From: Chitinophagaceae bacterium
GTDB lineage: Bacteria; Bacteroidota; Bacteroidia; Chitinophagales; Chitinophagaceae
Length of the DNA stretch: 52,477 nucleotides
Reading direction: 5' to 3'
NCBI GenBank assembly: GCA_947447825.1
Contig: CANFLL010000019.1
Coordinates: 1 to 52,477 of the forward strand
The translations under genes were made by a program, and so were the position numbers. Shown here piece after piece: positions 43,755 through 52,293 of the stretch. Positions within the stretch are counted from its first letter, which is position 1. Every line of letters starts with the position of its first letter. A model generated the notes under the pieces. The model ran no database searches and was not told the origin of the DNA. It worked only from the letters and a program-made list of their open reading frames with translations.

Positions 43755-45902
43755 ATGCAAAAAATATTGAGTTTTATGATTCGTAAAAAAGGTTGGGTAC
43801 TGTTTACTATAATGGTATTTGCAAGTGCATTCTTTGCTTTTAAAACAATTAATGGTAAAATAGTTTCCGATACCCCAAAGCAAAGATTACTTACCGCTAT
43901 CGGTCAATTATTAAAAGAAGAACATTACAGTCCAAAACCTTTTGATGATAACTTTTCTAAACTAGTTTTCAAGAAATACCTAAGCGAATTGGATGGTGAC
44001 AAAACTTTGTTTCTTCAATCGGACATCGATAACCTGAAAAAATACGAAACTACCATCGATGATGAAATTAAAGGTACTGCCGAAATAGCTTTCACGCCAA
44101 TGGTGGATAGCTTCTACGAAAAAGAACTTCCAGAAGTGATTAGTACTTACAAGAGCATCTTGTCGCAACCCTTTACTTTTTCAACAGATGAAACATTGGT
44201 GACTGATGCAGATAAAATTTCTTATCCTGCCAATAAAGGAGAACGTGCAGATAGATTGCGCAAGCGTTTAAAATATCTTGTTCTGGAAAGATATGTTGAC
44301 CTGCTAGACCAACGCAACAAAAGCAAAGTGGACAGCATTAGCAAAAGAACAGATGCACAATTGGAAGCCGAAGCACGTGGAAAGGTTTTGAAGAATACTG
44401 ACAGAATGTATGACCGCATTAAAGCACGATTAACAAGAGATGAACGCTTTAATATGTTTATTAATGTTATCACTAACTTAATGGATCCTCATACTGACTA
44501 CTTCCCCCCTGTTGAAAAGCGAGCGTTTGACGAACAAATGAGTGGAAGATTTTATGGCATAGGCGCACAACTACAAGAACAAGATGGTAACATTAAAATT
44601 ATGAGCCTTATTCCGGGTGGTCCGGCTTGGAAAAGTGGCGAAATAATGGTGAACGACATTATTGTAAAAGTGGGTCAAGGCGATAAAGATGATTTAGTTG
44701 ATATTTCTGGTTTTGATGTAACTGACGCAGTAAAGCTGATTCGTGGCAACAAAGGAACTAACGTGAAATTGACGCTTAAAAAGAGCGATGGCACTTATAA
44801 AACAATCACGTTGCAAAGAGATGAAATTGTGCAAGATGAAACTTTTGCAAGAAGTGTGGTGGTAAATGATGGTGACAAAAAGATTGGTGTTATCTCCTTG
44901 CCAGAATTCTATGCTGACTTTGAGCATCCGAATGGTGCAAAATGTAGTGAGGATGTGGCCAAAGAAATCATTAAACTGAAAGATGCAAAGGTTGATGGCA
45001 TCATCATGGATTTGCGTTTTAATGGTGGTGGTTCATTGTATGAAGTAATTCAGATGGTGGGATTATTTATTAAAGACGGCCCTGTTGTTCAAGTGAAAGA
45101 CAGGGATGGCAAAATAGTAGTAATGGATGACAAAGACCCTTCTGTTCTGTATAACGGTCCACTTGCAGTAATGGTGAATGAAACTAGTGCTAGTGCCAGT
45201 GAAATATTTGCTGCTGCCATTCAGGATTATAAAAGAGGTATTATTGTAGGCAGCACTTCTACTTATGGCAAAGGAACTGTTCAACGCAACATCCCGCTTG
45301 GTAAGCCATTAGATTTCTTTTCAGGACGAACAGAGTTTGGTGCTGTTAAACTTACTTTCCAAAAATTCTATAGGGTTAATGGAGGTTCTACACAACTAAA
45401 AGGAGTTAGTTCGGATGTTGTTTTGCCAGATCCTTATGATTACATTAAAATAAGAGAGAAAGACAATACAAGTGCTTTGCAATGGGATGAAATTAAAAAA
45501 GCAAATGCAGATATATACACAGGTTATCAAAATATTATTTCAAAAGAAAATGAAAGAATACAATCAAATCCTGCATTTGGCATTATAAAGTCTAATACTG
45601 ATTGGTTAGGTAGAAATACTGATGCACCAGTGAACTTGCAATTGGATAAATATAAAGAGCAACAAACCAAGTTGAAAAATACAGTTAATCAGAATAATAC
45701 CCTTTCAAAATTGACCAAAGAAATGGAGATGGAAGTACTGAAACCTGATTATGACAAGTTTTACAACAATCCAGATAAACAAAAAGGAGAAAGATATAAG
45801 GCTTGGATGAAAAGTTTGAAGTCGGATTTATACATCAATGAAACTGTTAAAATAGTATCTGATATGAGCAAATTACAAAACCCATTAGCATACACAAGAT
45901 AG
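43755..45902 (+). CDS. C-terminal processing protease (S41A, Prc/Tsp-like)
   Basis: A 715-residue periplasmic protease from ATG 43755. It has an N-terminal membrane or signal segment (GWVLFTIMVFASAFFAF), a helical N-terminal domain, a PDZ domain (about 255-350, starting FYGIGAQLQEQDGNIKI) and an S41 core. The catalytic dyad is S480 in NETSASASEIF and K506 in YGKGTVQ, numbered from this start; spacing and flanking residues match E. coli Prc (Tsp). The C-terminal helical domain also follows Prc. It degrades or trims proteins with exposed C-termini in the periplasm. A candidate -7 element lies just upstream, and array E lies further upstream. Confidence 0.94.
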   Translation: MQKILSFMIRKKGWVLFTIMVFASAFFAFKTINGKIVSDTPKQRLLTAIGQLLKEEHYSPKPFDDNFSKLVFKKYLSELDGDKTLFLQSDIDNLKKYETTIDDEIKGTAEIAFTPMVDSFYEKELPEVISTYKSILSQPFTFSTDETLVTDADKISYPANKGERADRLRKRLKYLVLERYVDLLDQRNKSKVDSISKRTDAQLEAEARGKVLKNTDRMYDRIKARLTRDERFNMFINVITNLMDPHTDYFPPVEKRAFDEQMSGRFYGIGAQLQEQDGNIKIMSLIPGGPAWKSGEIMVNDIIVKVGQGDKDDLVDISGFDVTDAVKLIRGNKGTNVKLTLKKSDGTYKTITLQRDEIVQDETFARSVVVNDGDKKIGVISLPEFYADFEHPNGAKCSEDVAKEIIKLKDAKVDGIIMDLRFNGGGSLYEVIQMVGLFIKDGPVVQVKDRDGKIVVMDDKDPSVLYNGPLAVMVNETSASASEIFAAAIQDYKRGIIVGSTSTYGKGTVQRNIPLGKPLDFFSGRTEFGAVKLTFQKFYRVNGGSTQLKGVSSDVVLPDPYDYIKIREKDNTSALQWDEIKKANADIYTGYQNIISKENERIQSNPAFGIIKSNTDWLGRNTDAPVNLQLDKYKEQQTKLKNTVNQNNTLSKLTKEMEMEVLKPDYDKFYNNPDKQKGERYKAWMKSLKSDLYINETVKIVSDMSKLQNPLAYTR

Positions 45903-45930
45903 TATTTGGGGGTACATTAAACATTTAAAG

Positions 45931-45968
45931 AAAGCAGCAGCAGGAAATTACCATGATGCTGCTGCTTT
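45931..45968 (+). terminator. Intrinsic terminator after the S41 protease gene
   Basis: AAAGCAGCAGCA (45931-45942) pairs perfectly with 45957-45968 across a 14-nt loop, and the 3' side ends in TTTTG. It begins 28 bp after the stop. Confidence 0.85.
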
Positions 45969-46106
45969 TGCAATAATGAAACTAATTTCATTCATTCTAT
46001 TTGTATTTTAATAAAAAAGTAGACTTTTTTGTGATAAAATACAGTAAAAACGAAGAATAATGCCATCTTATTTCAACAATTAAACATAATGTTTATCATT
46101 TTACCC

Positions 46107-46114
46107 TAGATTTG
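46107..46114 (+). promoter_or_regulatory. Candidate -7 element for the nucleotide-sugar operon
   Basis: TAGATTTG matches TAnnTTTG, 17 bp before ATG 46132, giving a leader of about 14 nt. No clear TTTG at the -33 position. Confidence 0.45.
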
Positions 46115-46131
46115 TCATCTACGGATAGATT

Positions 46132-47259
46132 ATGAGAGCATTGCAAATGGTGGATACTAAAACGCAGTATCTAAAGATTAAAAAAGAGGTTGATGAGGCA
46201 ATTCAAGAAGTATTGGATAGTGCAGCTTATATAGGTGGTAAAGCGGTGCAGAATTTTTCTTCGGCTTTGAATGAATATATTGGAAGTAAACACACCATCA
46301 CCTGTGGAAACGGAACGGATGCTTTACAAATAGCCATGATGGCATTAGGCTTGAAGCCGGGTGATGAAGTAATTACACCTTCCTTTACCTACATTGCCAC
46401 CACAGAAGTAGTTGCATTACTGAATCTGAAACCAGTTTTTGTGGAAGTAGATGCAAAAACATTTTGCATCAGTCCAGAAGCAATTAGAAAAGCAATTACT
46501 CCAAAAACAAAAGCAATCGTTCCTGTTCATTTGTATGGTCATGCAGCTCCAATGGAGGAAATTATGGCTATTGCAAAGGAGTTTAACTTATTGGTAATAG
46601 AAGATAATGCACAAGCTATTGGCAGTGATTACACTTTTAGTGACGGAACAGTAAAGAAAACAGGTAGCATTGGCCATGTAGGATGTACTTCATTTTACCC
46701 AAGTAAAAACTTAGGTGCTTATGGCGATGGCGGTGCAATATTTACAAATGATGATGCATTGGCTGAAAAGTTGAGGATGACCGCAAACCATGGCCAAAAA
46801 GTGCGTTACTTGCATGATTTAGTGGGATGTAATTCAAGATTAGATGCTGTTCAAGCTGCAATATTGAATGTGAAGCTAAAACAATTAGACAATTATAATG
46901 CTGCTCGTCAATCGGCCGCTGCATTTTATAATAAAGCTTTTGAAGGGATAAGTTGGTTGACAACCCCTTATGTTGCACCCTATACAACCCATGTATATCA
47001 CCAATATACTCTATTGGTTAATGGAATTAATAGAGACGAATTAAGTAATTATCTTACTTCGAAGGGAATACCTAATATGATTTATTATCCTGTTCCAGGA
47101 CATAAACAAAAAATGTTTGAACACCTCGGTATAGCTACCGTCGATTTGCCGACAACTGATTGGCTTACTGAAAGAGTAATTTCTCTACCCATTCACACCG
47201 AACTAGATAATGAACAACTAACATTCATAACAACAGAATTAATAAACTTTAAAAAGTAG
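46132..47259 (+). CDS. DegT/DnrJ/EryC1/StrS-family sugar aminotransferase
   Basis: A 375-residue PLP-dependent enzyme. The PLP lysine is K192 in TSFYPSKNLGAYGDGG, with the cofactor-aromatic and phosphate motifs GNGTDALQIAM and EDNAQAIGSDY. Such enzymes put an amino group on a keto-sugar nucleotide, such as a WbpE-type UDP-3-amino sugar, for surface polysaccharide synthesis in the cytoplasm. First of five same-strand genes; the next starts 5 bp after its stop. The exact substrate is not readable, although the TviB/WbpA-like dehydrogenase in the same operon makes a 3-keto or C6-acid pathway conceivable. Confidence 0.9.
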   Translation: MRALQMVDTKTQYLKIKKEVDEAIQEVLDSAAYIGGKAVQNFSSALNEYIGSKHTITCGNGTDALQIAMMALGLKPGDEVITPSFTYIATTEVVALLNLKPVFVEVDAKTFCISPEAIRKAITPKTKAIVPVHLYGHAAPMEEIMAIAKEFNLLVIEDNAQAIGSDYTFSDGTVKKTGSIGHVGCTSFYPSKNLGAYGDGGAIFTNDDALAEKLRMTANHGQKVRYLHDLVGCNSRLDAVQAAILNVKLKQLDNYNAARQSAAAFYNKAFEGISWLTTPYVAPYTTHVYHQYTLLVNGINRDELSNYLTSKGIPNMIYYPVPGHKQKMFEHLGIATVDLPTTDWLTERVISLPIHTELDNEQLTFITTELINFKK

Positions 47260-47264
47260 AATTC

Positions 47265-48566
47265 ATGAAAATTGCAGTAGTAGGCACTGGCTATGTAGGT
47301 TTAGTATCAGGAACCTGTTTTGCTGAAACGGGGAATAAAGTATTTTGTGTGGATATTGATCCAAGAAAAGTTGAGAAACTATCTAAAGGAGAAATAACCA
47401 TCTATGAGCCTGGCTTAGAAAAAATATTCTTGCGTAACCTTAATGAAGGTCGCTTAAAGTTTACCACAAGTTTAGAAGAAGGCATTAAAGATGCTGCAAT
47501 TATCTTCCTCGCATTGCCCACCCCACCAGGTGCAGATGGAAGTGCAGACTTAAAATATGTGTTGGGAGTTGCCGACCACTTGGGTAAAATAATGACCGAC
47601 TATAAAGTTATTGTTGATAAAAGCACTGTTCCAGTTGGTACTGCTGCTAAAGTTCATGCTGCAATTGCTGCTAATTATAAAGGGGAATTTGATGTGGTAA
47701 GTAACCCTGAATTTTTGCGTGAAGGGGTTGCTGTTGATGACTTTATGAAACCAGATAGAGTCGTTATTGGTGCTGGTTCTGATAGGGCAAAAAAGGTAAT
47801 GGGCGAATTATATGCTCCTTATGTACGCCAAGGAAATCCTGTTATTTTTATGGATGAAAAAAGTGCAGAGCTTACAAAATACGCAGCTAATTCCTTCCTT
47901 GCAACTAAGATTTCGTTCATGAATGAAATTGCGCAGTTGTGCGAAAAACTTGGTGCTGATGTTGACATGGTACGTCGTGGAATTGGTAGTGATGACAGAA
48001 TCGGCAAGAGATTCCTTTTCCCTGGTATTGGTTATGGAGGAAGTTGCTTCCCTAAAGATGTTCAAGCATTAATAAAATCTGCTGAAGAAGTTGGCTACGA
48101 CTTCCAAATATTAAAGTCTGTAGAGGATGTAAATGAAAAACAAAAACTTCATTTAATTCCGAAAATAAAAGCTTATTACAACAACGATTTAAAGGGCAAA
48201 CATTTTGCATTATGGGGGCTTGCATTCAAGCCAAACACTGATGACATTCGTGAAGCACCAGCCTTGTATTTAATAAACGCATTAGTCGAAGCAGGAGCCA
48301 CAGTTGCAGCATTTGACCCAGAGGCAATTGAAAATGTTCGTGGTGTTATAGGAGATAAAATTACTTATGGCAAAAGTCAGTATAGTGTTTTAAATAAAGC
48401 GGATGCTTTAATTATTGCAACTGAATGGTCTGAGTTCAGAAACCCAGATTTTGACTTCATGGAACAATTACTAAAAGAAAAAGTAATGTTTGATGGTCGT
48501 AACTTGTTTGATGCTTTACAAATCAGAGAAGCAGGCTACTTCTATGTAAGCATCGGAAGACCTTAA
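47265..48566 (+). CDS. UDP-glucose 6-dehydrogenase
   Basis: A 433-residue UDP-glucose/GDP-mannose dehydrogenase family enzyme: N-terminal Rossmann motif GTGYVGLVSG (residues 7-16), substrate region NPEFLREGVAVDDFMKPDRV, catalytic C261 in GYGGSCFPKDV, and a C-terminal UDP-binding domain (ALWGLAFKPNTDDIREAP). These match bacterial Ugd/TuaD enzymes that oxidise UDP-glucose to UDP-glucuronate with two NAD. The following UDP-glucuronate decarboxylase gene supports UDP-glucose as substrate. Confidence 0.94.
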   Translation: MKIAVVGTGYVGLVSGTCFAETGNKVFCVDIDPRKVEKLSKGEITIYEPGLEKIFLRNLNEGRLKFTTSLEEGIKDAAIIFLALPTPPGADGSADLKYVLGVADHLGKIMTDYKVIVDKSTVPVGTAAKVHAAIAANYKGEFDVVSNPEFLREGVAVDDFMKPDRVVIGAGSDRAKKVMGELYAPYVRQGNPVIFMDEKSAELTKYAANSFLATKISFMNEIAQLCEKLGADVDMVRRGIGSDDRIGKRFLFPGIGYGGSCFPKDVQALIKSAEEVGYDFQILKSVEDVNEKQKLHLIPKIKAYYNNDLKGKHFALWGLAFKPNTDDIREAPALYLINALVEAGATVAAFDPEAIENVRGVIGDKITYGKSQYSVLNKADALIIATEWSEFRNPDFDFMEQLLKEKVMFDGRNLFDALQIREAGYFYVSIGRP

Positions 48567-48603
48567 ATAAACAACAAAACAAACTAAACGAAAAACACAA
48601 CAA

Positions 48604-49581
48604 ATGAAAAGAGTATTAATTACAGGTGCGGCAGGGTTTTTAGGTTCTCACCTTTGCGATAGATTTATTAAAGAAGGCTATCATGTTATAGGAATGGACA
48701 ACTTGATTACGGGTGATTTAATGAATATTGAACACCTGTTTCCGTTGCCACAGTTTGAATTTTACCATCATGATGTTTCAAAGTTTATTCATGTTCCTGG
48801 AGAAATAGACTATATTCTTCACTTTGCTTCCCCTGCAAGCCCAATTGATTATCTAAAAATACCCATTCAGACATTGAAGGTTGGTTCATTAGGCACCCAC
48901 AATTGCCTAGGCTTAGCAAAGGCAAAAGGAGCAAGAATGTTAATTGCGTCTACAAGTGAAGTATACGGAGACCCATTGGTACACCCTCAAACAGAAGAAT
49001 ATTGGGGAAATGTTAACCCAATTGGTCCTCGTGGAGTGTATGACGAAGCCAAACGCTTTCAGGAAGCGATAACTATGGCATACCATACTTTTCATGGATT
49101 AGAAACAAGAATTGTTAGAATATTCAATACTTATGGACCTAAAATGCGCTTAAATGATGGAAGAGCATTACCGGCTTTCATTGGTCAGGCATTACGTGGA
49201 GAAGACCTAACTGTTTTTGGAGATGGTAGCCAGACAAGAAGTTTCTGTTACGTGGATGATTTAGTGGAAGGTATTTATCGTTTGCTTTTAAGTGATTATG
49301 CTTATCCGGTAAACATTGGTAATCCAAACGAAATTTCATTGAAAGACTTTGCAGAAGAAGTTTTGAAGCTAACTGGTTCTGATGTTAAAATTGTTTACAA
49401 GGAACTGCCAAAAGATGACCCTAAACAACGTAAGCCAGACATCACCAAAGCCCAAGAGATATTGAGTTGGGAGCCAACAGTTGACCGTGCAGAAGGATTA
49501 AAGAAAACTTACGAATATTTCAAATCACTTCCTGCAACAGAATGGAATAAAATGCCAAAAGAGTTTGTAAGCAATAAATAG
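48604..49581 (+). CDS. UDP-glucuronate decarboxylase (UDP-xylose synthase)
   Basis: A 325-residue extended short-chain dehydrogenase. NAD motif GAAGFLG (residues 8-14), substrate/catalytic STSEVYGDP (about 117-124) and Y146-x-x-x-K150 in VYDEAKRF; the stretch [20 protein letters not shown] is diagnostic of UXS-type enzymes. It converts UDP-glucuronate to UDP-xylose, consuming the product of the gene just upstream. Length and motifs are complete. UDP-xylose would supply a surface glycan. Confidence 0.92.
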   Translation: MKRVLITGAAGFLGSHLCDRFIKEGYHVIGMDNLITGDLMNIEHLFPLPQFEFYHHDVSKFIHVPGEIDYILHFASPASPIDYLKIPIQTLKVGSLGTHNCLGLAKAKGARMLIASTSEVYGDPLVHPQTEEYWGNVNPIGPRGVYDEAKRFQEAITMAYHTFHGLETRIVRIFNTYGPKMRLNDGRALPAFIGQALRGEDLTVFGDGSQTRSFCYVDDLVEGIYRLLLSDYAYPVNIGNPNEISLKDFAEEVLKLTGSDVKIVYKELPKDDPKQRKPDITKAQEILSWEPTVDRAEGLKKTYEYFKSLPATEWNKMPKEFVSNK

Positions 49582-49584
49582 TAG

Positions 49585-50877
49585 ATGATTTATCAGTCGC
49601 TAAAAAACAAAGAGACAAAAATTGCAATAATTGGTTTGGGCTATGTGGGACTCCCCATAGCCCTTTCTTTTGCACGCCAACTATCAGTGATAGGCTTTGA
49701 TATTAATCAAAGTAGAGTGGCACTCATGCAACAATCTATAGACCCAAGTAATGAATTGGATGCAAGTACCTTTATCGATTGTGATATCCAGTTTAGTCAT
49801 TCATTAGATGATTTAAAACAGGCTTCATTTTATATAGTTGCCGTGCCTACAGCAATAGATGACCATAACATACCAGACCTGTCTGCTTTGAAAAAGGCAT
49901 CTGAAACACTTGGGAAAGTGGTTAAAAAAGGGGATTATATTGTTTTTGAATCAACAGTTTATCCTGGCTGCACAGAAGAAGATTGCCTCCCAATAATAGA
50001 AAAACTTAGTGGTTTAAAAATGGGAATTGACTTTAAATTGGGTTACTCACCTGAAAGAATTAACCCAGGAGATAAAGTTCATACCATTGATAAAATCACA
50101 AAAGTAGTTTCAGGTTGTGATGAAGAGTCACTAGAAACAATTGCAAGCGTATATGAAATCGTAGTAAAAGCAGGCATTCACAAAGCCTCTAGCATTAAAG
50201 TAGCAGAAGCTGCAAAAATTATTGAAAATTCACAACGTGATTTGAATATTGCATTGATGAATGAGCTTTCTATCATCTTTGATAAAATGGGTATTAATAC
50301 GTATGAAGTGCTTGAAGCCGCAGGTACAAAATGGAACTTCTTGAAATTCACACCTGGCTTGGTTGGAGGACATTGCATCGGAATAGATCCTTATTATCTA
50401 ACCTACAAAGCAGCCAAACTTGGCTATGCTTCACAAATAATAGCTGCTGGTAGATACATCAACGACAGCATGGGAAGCTATGTTGCGCAAAAAATTATTC
50501 AACACATAATCAAATATAGTTCAAATGTGAAAGCTGCTAAGGTTTTGGTGATGGGGGCTACTTTTAAGGAGAATGTATCAGACATTAGAAATAGCAAAGT
50601 AGCAGATGTGGTGAATGCTTTGAAAGAATACCATTTGAATGTAGAAGTTACAGATGCTCTGGCCAATTCTGAAGCCTTGAAAGAGGAATATGGATTCCCT
50701 TTAATAAACACAATTGCTACAGACTACGATGCTATAATAATAATTGTTCCTCATAAACCATATTTAAGTCTTGATAATGCTTATTTTGCCTCGCTTACAA
50801 ACAAAAATGCATTAATAGCCGACATTAAAGGTATTTATAGAGGCAAAATTAAAGACCGGCAATATTGGAGTCTGTAA
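49585..50877 (+). CDS. TviB/WbpA-like UDP-N-acetylhexosamine 6-dehydrogenase
   Basis: A 430-residue nucleotide-sugar dehydrogenase of the second subfamily: Rossmann GLGYVGLPIA (17-26), FESTVYPGCTEE (121-132), SPERINPGD (155-163) and catalytic C264 in GGHCIGIDPYYLTYKA. The last motif is the TviB/WbpA/WbpO signature for UDP-GlcNAc or UDP-GalNAc oxidation to the uronic acid, unlike the upstream Ugd. Start is 3 bp after the previous stop, so translation is coupled. The product could feed an N-acetylaminouronate-containing polysaccharide. Confidence 0.92.
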   Translation: MIYQSLKNKETKIAIIGLGYVGLPIALSFARQLSVIGFDINQSRVALMQQSIDPSNELDASTFIDCDIQFSHSLDDLKQASFYIVAVPTAIDDHNIPDLSALKKASETLGKVVKKGDYIVFESTVYPGCTEEDCLPIIEKLSGLKMGIDFKLGYSPERINPGDKVHTIDKITKVVSGCDEESLETIASVYEIVVKAGIHKASSIKVAEAAKIIENSQRDLNIALMNELSIIFDKMGINTYEVLEAAGTKWNFLKFTPGLVGGHCIGIDPYYLTYKAAKLGYASQIIAAGRYINDSMGSYVAQKIIQHIIKYSSNVKAAKVLVMGATFKENVSDIRNSKVADVVNALKEYHLNVEVTDALANSEALKEEYGFPLINTIATDYDAIIIIVPHKPYLSLDNAYFASLTNKNALIADIKGIYRGKIKDRQYWSL

Positions 50878-50964
50878 TCATTTACTGAAATACCTTTAAA
50901 AATAATGGTCCATCGGCAGAAGGTAATACTATAAGCAATATAATAATACTTTAAAATAATAATT

Positions 50965-51837
50965 ATGTACAAACCTTTAGTTGTTATCACAGGAAAGAAC
51001 GGCCAATTGGGTTGGGAATTATCTCAACTGAAAGTCTTAAATAACTTTCAATTTGACTTTCTCTTTATCGATAAAGAAGAAATGGATTTATCTAATCCAG
51101 CTTCTATACCCGCATTCTTTAAACAACATAAACCTCAGTATTTTATCAATTGTGGGGCTTATACACTAGTTGATAAAGCTGAAACAGAACAAGAACTCAC
51201 ACGTGCCATAAATGCTACTAGTGTGGGAGTTATTGCTGCTGAATGTGCTAAAATTGATTGCACACTAATTTCTATTTCAACTGATTATGTTTTTGATGGC
51301 AATGGCACCTCTCCATATTTGCCTAATCAAGCAACAGATCCACTGAATTTTTATGGTTTGACAAAATACGAAGGAGAAAAACTTGCCCAAGAAAACAATC
51401 CTAAAACAATCATCGTTCGCACATCATGGGTATATAGTGTTCATGCTAATAACTTTGTGAAAACTATGCTTAGACTGATGAAAGAGCGTGAGGAATTGAA
51501 GATTGTGGCTGATCAAATTGGTTCACCTACTTATGCTGCTGACCTAGCAGAAGCTTTAATTAAGATTATTGAACAACTAGCAAGTGGAAATATACATTAT
51601 GGCATTTATCATTACAGTAATAGTGGTGTAATTTCTTGGTTTGACTTCGCTACTGCCATTAAAAACATAGCTGGCTTAACCTGTAATGTGTTACCTATTC
51701 CGACTACCAATTTCCCTACACCTGCAAAAAGACCAGCTTATTCTGTCCTTGATAAAGAAAGTATTGTTGCTGATTTTGGTATAAAATTGATCGATTGGAA
51801 ATCTAGTTTAAGGAAGTGCATTCATTCTTTGAAATAA
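50965..51837 (+). CDS. rfbD: dTDP-4-dehydrorhamnose reductase
   Basis: A 290-residue reductase of the RfbD/RmlD family: NAD(P) motif GKNGQLG (10-16), T106-D107 in STDYVFDG, Y130-x-x-x-K134 in NFYGLTKYEGEK, and RTSWVYS. It catalyses the last step of dTDP-L-rhamnose synthesis (reduction of the 4-keto sugar) in the cytoplasm. RfbA, RfbB and RfbC are not in the window; they may lie elsewhere, because the right edge of the operon is complete at a hairpin. It starts 87 bp after the previous gene, so the operon link is a little looser here. Confidence 0.92.
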   Translation: MYKPLVVITGKNGQLGWELSQLKVLNNFQFDFLFIDKEEMDLSNPASIPAFFKQHKPQYFINCGAYTLVDKAETEQELTRAINATSVGVIAAECAKIDCTLISISTDYVFDGNGTSPYLPNQATDPLNFYGLTKYEGEKLAQENNPKTIIVRTSWVYSVHANNFVKTMLRLMKEREELKIVADQIGSPTYAADLAEALIKIIEQLASGNIHYGIYHYSNSGVISWFDFATAIKNIAGLTCNVLPIPTTNFPTPAKRPAYSVLDKESIVADFGIKLIDWKSSLRKCIHSLK

Positions 51838-51880
51838 GCAATAATTGATTCAAAGAAATACACAAACTTAAAAAAGCAAA

Positions 51881-51904
51881 CAGCCATCGAAAATTCGATG
51901 GCTG
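51881..51904. terminator. Hairpin terminator between rfbD and PID-CTERM-like gene
   Basis: CAGCCATCGA (51881-51890) pairs perfectly with 51895-51904 over a 4-nt AAAT loop, with an A-run on the left that serves minus-strand termination. It lies between convergent genes. Confidence 0.8.
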
Positions 51905-51964
51905 CTGTATTAAATAAAGGTTTAGACGTAGAAATAGTATGGTTAAGACTATGCTATTTAAACC

Positions 51965-52216
51965 TTATTTCTTTCTTAATGTTCCTATTTTTTTAGAAGC
52001 ATAACTAATTCCACTTGCAGCTAGAATTAAGCTCATTCCTCCATCAAAAGGAACAACTGGGCTACCATCACCCATTGGACCATTATTTGGAGAACCAGGA
52101 CCATTAATTCCTGGATCGTCTGCAGGACTTTGTGCGCTAACATTTATTGCAGAGAAGCAGCAACTTACAACCATGGCCAAACCAATTAATCTGACACTTT
52201 TTATTATTGTTTGCAT
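51965..52216 (-). CDS. Short exported protein with PID-CTERM-like sorting tail
   Basis: An 83-residue protein. It has a signal peptide (LIGLAMVVSCCFSAINVSAQ), a Gly/Pro/Asn-rich middle (GINGPGSPNNGPMGDG), the motif VPFDGG, one hydrophobic helix (MSLILAASGISYA) and a basic tail ending KKIGTLRKK. Tripartite tail, order and small size match the PID-CTERM protein-sorting family of Bacteroidota (usually PIDGG, here PFDGG), which is thought to be processed by an exosortase-like enzyme. It is convergent to the nucleotide-sugar operon; PEP-CTERM-type systems are commonly tied to exopolysaccharide loci. No exosortase gene is in the window. Confidence 0.65.
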   Translation of the reverse strand: MQTIIKSVRLIGLAMVVSCCFSAINVSAQSPADDPGINGPGSPNNGPMGDGSPVVPFDGGMSLILAASGISYASKKIGTLRKK

Positions 52217-52228
52217 ATTTTAAAATTT

Positions 52229-52290
52229 AATGATTAAAGCTTAATGGTTAGTGTTTAATGATTAATCACTAAACACTAACCATTTATCAT
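52229..52290. repeat. Heptamer inverted repeat between PID-CTERM and T9SS genes
   Basis: TAATGGTTAGTGTTTA (about 52242-52257) faces TAAACACTAACCATTTA (about 52269-52285), a nearly perfect 15-bp stem of the TAATGGT/TAGTGTT heptamer class. It probably terminates the minus-strand gene whose stop is at 52294. Confidence 0.65.
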
Positions 52291-52293
52291 TAT

